From Spirodela intermedia (taxonomy: Eukaryota; Streptophyta; Magnoliopsida; Alismatales; Araceae): DNA of 64,000 nucleotides. Below the pieces are notes generated by a model, which was given only the letters and a program-made list of their open reading frames with translations, ran no database searches and was not told the origin of the DNA. Position numbers and translations under genes: made by a program. Below, piece by piece: positions 58,308 to 64,000 of this stretch; the first letter of the stretch is position 1; each line of letters opens with the position of its first letter. The stretch lies in the NCBI GenBank assembly GCA_902729315.2, contig LR746270.1, forward strand, positions 5,272,221 to 5,336,220, written 5' to 3'.

Positions 58308-60039
58308 TGATGTGAGTTAATCGTTGTATAGTAAATCATGTAAATTTAAAATTTATAAACTAGAAAATAATAATTTTTAGATATTTAGAAGTATTTCAGA
58401 ATAAATATATCAATTATAATTCAATAAAAGTTTCAAAAATAGTGAAAAAAATTATGTCGACCACAAGGATGTAATATAATATTGGGTAATATTTTAGAAA
58501 ATTTATGAAAGAATATAAATTTTATGAATTTTAGATTAAGAAATAAAAATAAAATATATTTTAAATTCACAAAAAAAGAAAATAAAGGTGCGGATGTCAA
58601 GATGACATCATCACCTAGTGAATGTGAATAAGGTAGAAACAGAGTTTCACTCAACAATTCTTATATAAGTGGTTACAGATGATTTAATCGGTCAAATTAA
58701 GATCTATAAAAGTTAAAAAATCAGAATTAAATGAAGAGTAGTTTGAAAATTTTAAATCAGACAAATTATCTCTAAATGACGTCAAAATTAAGTTGAAAGT
58801 AGGAAATACAAAGTTCTGATGTCACAATAGTGATACATCAGTGATGTATTGAAATTCTGAGGGTTCAAAAGGATTGTCGTGTAGTGTCCACGACCTTGAA
58901 GACTTTTTTTAGATAAGAATGGTGTGGGTAATCTTTATATCATCTTGCGAAGTCTAGATATCAATGAAATGAGTTGTCGAATCATTTTTGGTAGTTGTCA
59001 CCTAGTGGAGTGAAAAAACAACGACTTTGTGATTCTCCAATGGTTGTCACCTGGTGGAGAGGAGATGGATGGAGGTGGGGTACGTGTTAGAGAGCTTCAT
59101 CCTCAAGTTTGCACAACAAGAGGAGGCTCTTCATGCATCTATTATACTCTCAAGAGGTGACAACTCGTCTCCTAACATATCGTTCTCTTTTCAACGACAA
59201 CTTGTTCGTCGATCAATCAAAGATGATTTACTTGATGGATTTGTGATCTTTTTATTACAAATCGTTTAGTAATTTTAGTAATGATACTCTACGAATCGCG
59301 TTGACGAGATTTTTCGTCAATGATTAAACGATTTGGCAGCTTAATCTTTCACTTGTGATTTGTAGGAAAATTATGATTTAATCAGATAAAAAAATAAGTT
59401 TTGGCTTAGAAGGATTCGAACCCTTGTTGATCGCCCACCTTCTTGAGAATGAATAAGTACTCAAATACTCTTATATAGTGATGTCATCATAATATATTGT
59501 TGTTATAAATAAGGGGTAGTTTAGGTATTAAAATTATTAAAAATATTTTGAGAATGTGTGACCATCGATTTGATCTCACATTGGTTATATGTCGAATATA
59601 TAGTAATATCACATTTAGAACTAATGAGTACCTTTCTTGCATGTGTACAACCATTATTTGCCTCACGCCCTATACTGGCCACTAGTGATGTGGAAGGAGA
59701 GTGACACATACGTGTCCTCATTGGTCTATAGCCACTCAAGCTCTTGCTCATGGCTCCACCTTGACTGTGTTTCTGACTCGCTTATGGGCATGGCTGGTCA
59801 GTGCCCCCCCCCCCCCCCCCCCCCCCTTCTTTTTATTTTTTATTTTTTCATTTATCTTAAAAATATAATTATAAAAATTATATAATTTTATATAAACTCA
59901 CATAATTAGCAAAAAATCACCTTAATCAACTAAAAAATACTTTTCATAGTTTAACACAAATATAAGTCTATTTATCATGAGTTAAGGTTAAAAGTATATT
60001 ATTTATTAATTATTAACTCATGATAATAAAGACTTATCA
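58308..60039. mobile_element. TG...CA element copy A (probable solo LTR), 1,732 bp
   Basis: Starts TGATGTGAG and ends GACTTATCA. Flanks are AGGAG (58303-58307) and AGAAG (60040-60044), a 5-bp target duplication with one mismatch. It aligns over its length with copy B. It has lost most CpG sites to TG/CA compared with B, contains a 23-base C run at 59804-59826, and ends in a stem-loop. No coding capacity is seen. It is inserted in the copia pol between integrase and reverse transcriptase. Confidence 0.75.
59804..59826. repeat. Poly(C)23 tract in copy A
   Basis: Twenty-three consecutive C. The same site in copy B (near 62061) has nine C, so the tract has expanded or contracted since the copies split. 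Confidence 0.9.
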
Positions 60040-60645
60040 AGAAGGATACGACATCTAGAGCAAGAGGAGTCACAGGAGACATGGGTTGAGAAAAGGTAAA
60101 CACGGATAACGACCTCAAAAAGAGTGGACAGGAGGGAAGAGAGGAGGAATAGTTTGTAAGAACCACCAAGGGAAGAAACTTAAGTGGAGGAAACGTAGCA
60201 ACACGAAGAAGAGGAGTCGAAACTAGGGAGGAGAAAAGAGACATGAAAAATGACGTCGGCCAAAGTCACATAATGATGGGTATCCAAGAGGTGGATGCGA
60301 TAACCCTTTTGCATGTGAAAGTAGTTGACAAAAATCTATTTAAGAGCACAAGGGGTGAGTTTAGAAAGAGAAGGAGAAGAACTCTAGACAAAGGTGGTGC
60401 ATCCAAAGACTCGAAGGGAAATAAGAAAAAGAGAGAAATCAAAGATTAAGTGATGGAGAGGAATGACCCCAAAAAAAAAAGTAGAGGGAGGTCAATTCTG
60501 GAAATAAGTGGTAGTCAGAAAGGCATCAACCTAGAGATAGTGGGTGGCATTCATCTCAAAAAAAAGTGTACGAGTGATCTCAAGGAGTTGACGATATTTA
60601 TGTTCAACAATGCCATTCTAATGCGAAGTGTGAGGGTAGGTGGCC
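60040..60645 (-). pseudogene. Copia integrase C-terminal part and linker relic
   Basis: The minus-strand frame reads NGIVEHKYRQLLEITRTL (60650 downward), a LRVFGC block at about 60415, QKGYRIH and YVTLADVIFH, all typical of the copia integrase end. A Ser/Pro/Leu-rich linker follows. Several in-frame TAG codons sit where Gln is conserved. Confidence 0.8.
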
Positions 60646-61753
60646 TGACGTGACTTAGTCGTTGTATATTAAATCACGTAAATAGAAAATTTATAAAATT
60701 AGAAAATACGAATTTTTGGATATTTAGAAGTATTTCTGAACAAATATATCAATTATAATTCAATAAAACTTCCAAAAATAGTGGTAATTTTCCAAATCGA
60801 TCACATGGATGTAATATAATATCTGGTAATTATTCAGAATTTTTCTCAATAATACTATTTTATATGAATTTTATACTAAGAAATGAAAAGGAAATATATT
60901 TAAAATTCACAAAAAAAAAGAAATAAGGGTGCGGACGTCAGGATGACGTCAGTGCCCCAGCGAACGTGAATTGGGCAAAAATAGAGTTTTGTCTAGCGAT
61001 TCTTACGTAAGCGATTATAGATGATTTAATTGATCAAATTAAGATCTATAAAAGCCAGAAGAATCATAAGTGAACGAAGTATATTTTGGTAAATTAAAAT
61101 CACACAAATTATCACTAAATGAAGCGTAAAGTAAGTTGAAAGCAGGAAAATAGAGTTCCGACGTCGCGGCGGCGATGCGTCGGCAATGCACTGGAATCCT
61201 GAGCGTTCAGGAGGATAGTTGTGTAGTGTCCACGGCCTCGAAGGCTCTCCTTGGACAAGGACGATGTGGGCAATCTCTAGATCTCCTTGCAAAGTCTAGA
61301 GATCAATGAAATGGGTCGTCGAATCATCTCTGGCGGTTGTCACCCGGCGGAGCAGAAAAACGGCGACTTTGCGGCTCTCCGGCGGCTGTCACCCGACGGA
61401 GAGGAGTTGGATGGAGGTGGGGCGCGTGTCAGGGAGCTTTATCCTCAAGTCCGCGTAGCAAGAGGAGGCTCTTTATCACATCTGGTATGCTCTTAGGAGG
61501 TGGCGACTCGTCTCTCAGCGGATCGTCCTCTTCCCGACGACAGCTTGTTCGTCAATCAATTGGAGATGATTTACTCGATGGATTTGCGATCCTTTTATTG
61601 CAAATCCTTCAGCAATTTTAGTAACAATGTTCCGCGAATCTCATTGACGAGATTTTCGCTGATGATCCAACGATTTTGGTTACTTAATCCTTCACCGGCG
61701 ATCAACAGGAAAGTCGTGATAATCAAATAAAAATATGAGTTTTGGCTCTAAGA

Positions 61754-61764
61754 GGATTCGAACC
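61754..61764 (-). promoter_or_regulatory. Pol III B-box-like motif in copy B
   Basis: The minus strand reads GGTTCGAATCC, an exact match to the tRNA B-box/T-loop consensus. The same 11 bases are kept in diverged copy A (59412-59422). No complete tRNA cloverleaf could be drawn around it. Confidence 0.6.
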
Positions 61765-61810
61765 TGCACCGGTTGCCCCCCTACCTCTTCTAAAGAAGGT
61801 GACGGGTTTA

Positions 61811-61852
61811 GTCCCACATCGGTTGTGCGTCGAATTTTCGGGTGAATATATA
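61811..61852 (+). promoter_or_regulatory. snRNA-type USE plus TATA arrangement in copy B
   Basis: GTCCCACATCG (61811-61821) matches the plant snRNA upstream sequence element RTCCCACATCG. A TATATA box follows at 61847-61852 after 25 bases, the short spacing typical of Pol III (U6-type) genes. Copy A keeps the TATA (59597-59602) but has a degraded USE. No snRNA sequence follows. Confidence 0.5.
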
Positions 61853-62292
61853 GTAACGTTACATTTCTAAGCAAAGTCCCTTTCTCGCGCGTGTATGACC
61901 ATTCTTTGTCCCACAGTCGGCTGGCCACCGATGACATGGAAGGAGAGTGGCGCACACGTGCCCTCATTGGTTCGAGCCGCTCGAGCCCTTGCTCGTGGCT
62001 ACTCCCTGACTGCGCTTCCAACCCGTTTCCGACCCGCTTGCGGGCCTGGCTGGTCGGCAGGTCCCCCCCCATTTTGCTATATTTTTATTTTAATTTCTTT
62101 TCCTTCATTTATCTCAAAAGTAAGATTGTAAAAATTATATAAAATCACATAATTACCTAAAAAATCATGTTAATCAATTGAAAACTACTTTTCACACTTT
62201 AACACAAATATAAGTCTATTTATCATGAGTTAAGGCTAAAACTATATTATTTACTAATTATTGACTCATGATAATGAAGACTTATCATGGTC

Positions 62293-62645
62293 TAATAGAA
62301 GATGCCACGATTGACATAGAAGGTGAGAAGAGAGGCTTTGACAAATTCAAGAGCATTATCAGTATGAAGAATTTTGGACGTAGTGGTGTATTGAGTGATA
62401 ATTTTAGTGATGAAATGGATAACCACAGTGATGATTTTAAAGCAGTTGTAGAGGACGTGGACTCAACTCACACAAGTATAGTGATCAACAAAAATGATGT
62501 AATAACAATGACCCGAGATGGAGGAAGTACGAGATAAGTCTTGTATATTGCAATGTAAAAGGTCAAAGAGAGTGGAAGAAGGGATGTCATCACGACTAAG
62601 ATAAGAAATGCGGTGATGTTTGCTCAACTGAAAAAACTCGCACAT
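62293..62645 (-). pseudogene. Copia integrase N-terminal relic
   Basis: The frame 62463-62645 reads FDLLHCNIQ, SSISGHCYYIIFVDHYTCVS, the conserved start of the copia integrase catalytic core with its first Asp region. Frame-broken sequence continues to the insertion B flank. Confidence 0.75.
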
Positions 62646-62949
62646 AAATTTAAAGAGAGAAAGCTATTGTAAGATTTTTTATAATTTAGAGACAAAAATA
62701 GCCTAAACGACAATGTCACTAAAGAAGAAGTGGTCGTAGAGATAACAAAAAGGGCTTGAAAGTTAAAGGAGGGTTTGTTAAAAATGAGTTCATATACACC
62801 CCACCCATTTTCATGGCCCAAACAAATCTTTCATCTTGTATATAAATCCTAGAAAGTATAGTGAAAAGGAATGAATGTGATGGTATAGAAGAGCGCATAA
62901 GTAATAACACTAATGAAAAGAAAGTTAGTAGAAAAACTAAGAACATAGA

Positions 62950-63316
62950 GAACCTAAATGAGGGAGGGAGAAGCCAAGGTGGTACCATGACCTTTGATCG
63001 GATAGGTTTGGCCATCAACAATGGTGACAAAGAGATGGGTTGAGGTAGATTGATAAGAGGAGATAATAGTAAGGATACTGATCATATGAGTGGAGGCCCT
63101 CGAATTGATAATACACATCATTGAAGAAGAAGCAAGGAGAGCGTGTGTACTTGGTGTGGAGGGGGTCAAAAGTGAGGCGAGATTGGTAGAGGTAGAAGCG
63201 TCAGTACCATTGGTGTCATGAAAAGAATCATACTTCGTAGGCGTCAAGGTCACATGGAAGGTAGGAGTTAGAATATGAGATAGAGCGGGGGATGCCAGAG
63301 TTGAAGAAATCATCAC
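62950..63316 (-). pseudogene. Copia protease / pre-integrase relic
   Basis: The minus frame contains INSRASTHMISILTII, where the protease active site D-S-G-A is expected before T.HM (D to N and G to R changes), then VTIVDGQTYPIKGHGT and a break. The catalytic Asp is lost. Confidence 0.75.
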
Positions 63317-64000
63317 CAGCTATGCGAAAGTGAGCTTGCCAAATTGTCTCCAACACTTAGTAGCCAAATGGTTTTGCTTCCTGTAATAGGGACAGAGAGG
63401 AAAAATATTACACCCACGTCTGCGAGAAAGACGACATGCGGAGCAGCCATGATAAGAGCCGAAGGAATAGAAGTGGTGCCTAGAGAGGAAGAGGAGTAGA
63501 TGGATGTATTAGTGGTGACCCGAAGGGCTATCGAGAAGATGGGGGCAAGATAGGGCACACGATCCCTAAAGAGAATAGACCCCTAGATCTGGGATGTGAT
63601 GGACGGATGAAGCCCATTGAGATAAACCCCAACATAAAACTCTTGTCGATAGCACTGAATGGTCAAGAGATCAGTAGTAAGGGGTTGATAAATATCAACT
63701 TTTTAGATGAGGGTCTAGAGGCAGTCGTAGTGGGCCTAAAGAGAGAGATTGCCTTATTTATAAGAGAGAAGAGACTTGAAGATCTCCACAATGTGACTAA
63801 TGTTTGTCTGGTTGACATATATGGTCTCCATAGTGAACCACAGGAGATGGGTCGAGGTGATGTGTGCTAGTAGCTTGGCAATGTTGGGTTTGATGTTCTA
63901 AAACATCTACATGATGATGGTTGAGTCGAGTTGTGACCATATCGCATACGAGGGGTCCTGAAGGTCGAGTGGGTCCTCTACAAGGTGATGGAGGAGATTG
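63317..64000 (-). pseudogene. Copia gag relic with zinc knuckle
   Basis: The minus strand near 63370-63420 reads CPYYRKQNHLATKC, a zinc knuckle whose second Cys is replaced by Tyr. Further right it reads TIYVNQTNISHIVEIFKSL and DIYQPLTTDL, typical copia gag stretches with interspersed stops. The gag start and 5' LTR lie beyond the window. Confidence 0.75.

Larger units (their letters stand above)
60646..62287. mobile_element. TG...CA element copy B (probable solo LTR), 1,642 bp
   Basis: Starts TGACGTGAC and ends GACTTATCA. Flanks are TGGCC (60641-60645) and TGGTC (62288-62292), a 5-bp duplication with one C/T difference. Deleting the element and one flank restores the copia integrase reading across the site. 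It is CpG-rich relative to copy A, so it decayed less. It carries a B-box-like motif, a USE plus TATA pair and a 3'-terminal stem-loop, with no coding capacity. Confidence 0.8.
56495..64000 (-). mobile_element. Ty1/copia retrotransposon, degenerate, reads leftward, incomplete at window end
   Basis: From left to right (3' to 5' of the element) it holds: LTR 56495-56635, polypurine tract, RNase H and reverse transcriptase relics, insertion A (58308-60039), linker and integrase C-terminal part, insertion B (60646-62287), integrase N-terminal part, protease, gag zinc knuckle and gag up to the window edge. Stops and frameshifts are present throughout. Removing both insertions, the copia part seen here is about 4.1 kb. 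Confidence 0.85.

Noticed and set aside
61740-61810. tRNA gene at the B-box
   Set aside because: Only a T-arm-like stretch is present. No acceptor stem, D-arm or anticodon arm could be paired.
58308-62287. Helitron interpretation of copies A and B because of the 3' hairpin
   Set aside because: Termini are TG...CA rather than TC...CTRR, and 5-bp flanking duplications are present, which Helitrons do not make.
58308-62287. A and B as the two LTRs of one element with 60040-60645 as interior
   Set aside because: The interior is copia integrase continuous with the sequence outside both copies, and each copy has its own target duplication.
1-64000. CRISPR arrays, bacterial operons, riboswitches
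   Set aside because: The sequence is eukaryotic nuclear DNA. The tandem repeats found have no spacer-repeat architecture.

Overview
This is nuclear DNA from a flowering plant. The evidence is long spliced genes with consensus GT/AG introns, plant-only families (a miR171-targeted GRAS factor, a plastid-type CDP-diacylglycerol synthase, a RIN2/RIN3-type ligase), Ty1/copia and Ty3/gypsy relics, and very dense (GA)n/(CT)n microsatellites. GC-rich, Ala/Gly-rich first exons (GRAS gene, LDH) suggest a monocot or early-diverging lineage, but the species cannot be named from the sequence alone. All gene models were built by hand from reading frame, intron phase and family resemblance. Every listed exon set closes in frame.

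Positions 1-49,417 form a gene-rich arm with eight complete protein genes. In order they are: a Sec14-like lipid transfer protein (-, 1010-10332); PEX19 (-, 11774-14938); a CDP-DAG synthase of the CDS4/5 type (+, 16143-23692); a HAIRY MERISTEM-type GRAS factor with a miR171 site (-, 25961-28174); a RING-CUE membrane ubiquitin ligase of the RIN2/RIN3 type (+, 30734-40664); ATG8 (+, 42674-44036); a YbaK-domain protein (-, 44782-47058); and L-lactate dehydrogenase (+, 48257-49417). PEX19/CDS, HAM/RIN and YbaK/LDH are divergent pairs. CDS/HAM and ATG8/YbaK are convergent pairs. Several genes touch membranes or organelle turnover (PI/PC transfer, peroxisome membrane biogenesis, phospholipid precursor synthesis, ER/plasma-membrane ubiquitination, autophagosome lipidation), but nothing shows they are co-regulated.

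The introns carry their own structure. A decayed copia element lies antisense in the 5.2-kb Sec14 intron, a diverged ~156-bp tandem array lies in the 2-kb PEX19 intron, and a retroelement relic lies in a RIN-type intron.

Positions 49,418-64,000 are a gene-free transposon graveyard. They hold a ~0.6-kb repeated unit interrupted by a ~1.2-kb LTR element that contains a 56-bp minisatellite. They also hold a short copia LTR with a perfect ATTAG target-site duplication, split by a ~0.9-kb GC-rich block of 22-bp repeats. The rest is a large minus-strand copia element (56,495 to beyond the window end) broken by two copies of one 1.6-1.7-kb TG...CA element. Each copy has near-perfect 5-bp target duplications, a 3'-terminal stem-loop and a Pol III-like promoter arrangement. 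This nested pair is the most unusual structure in the window.
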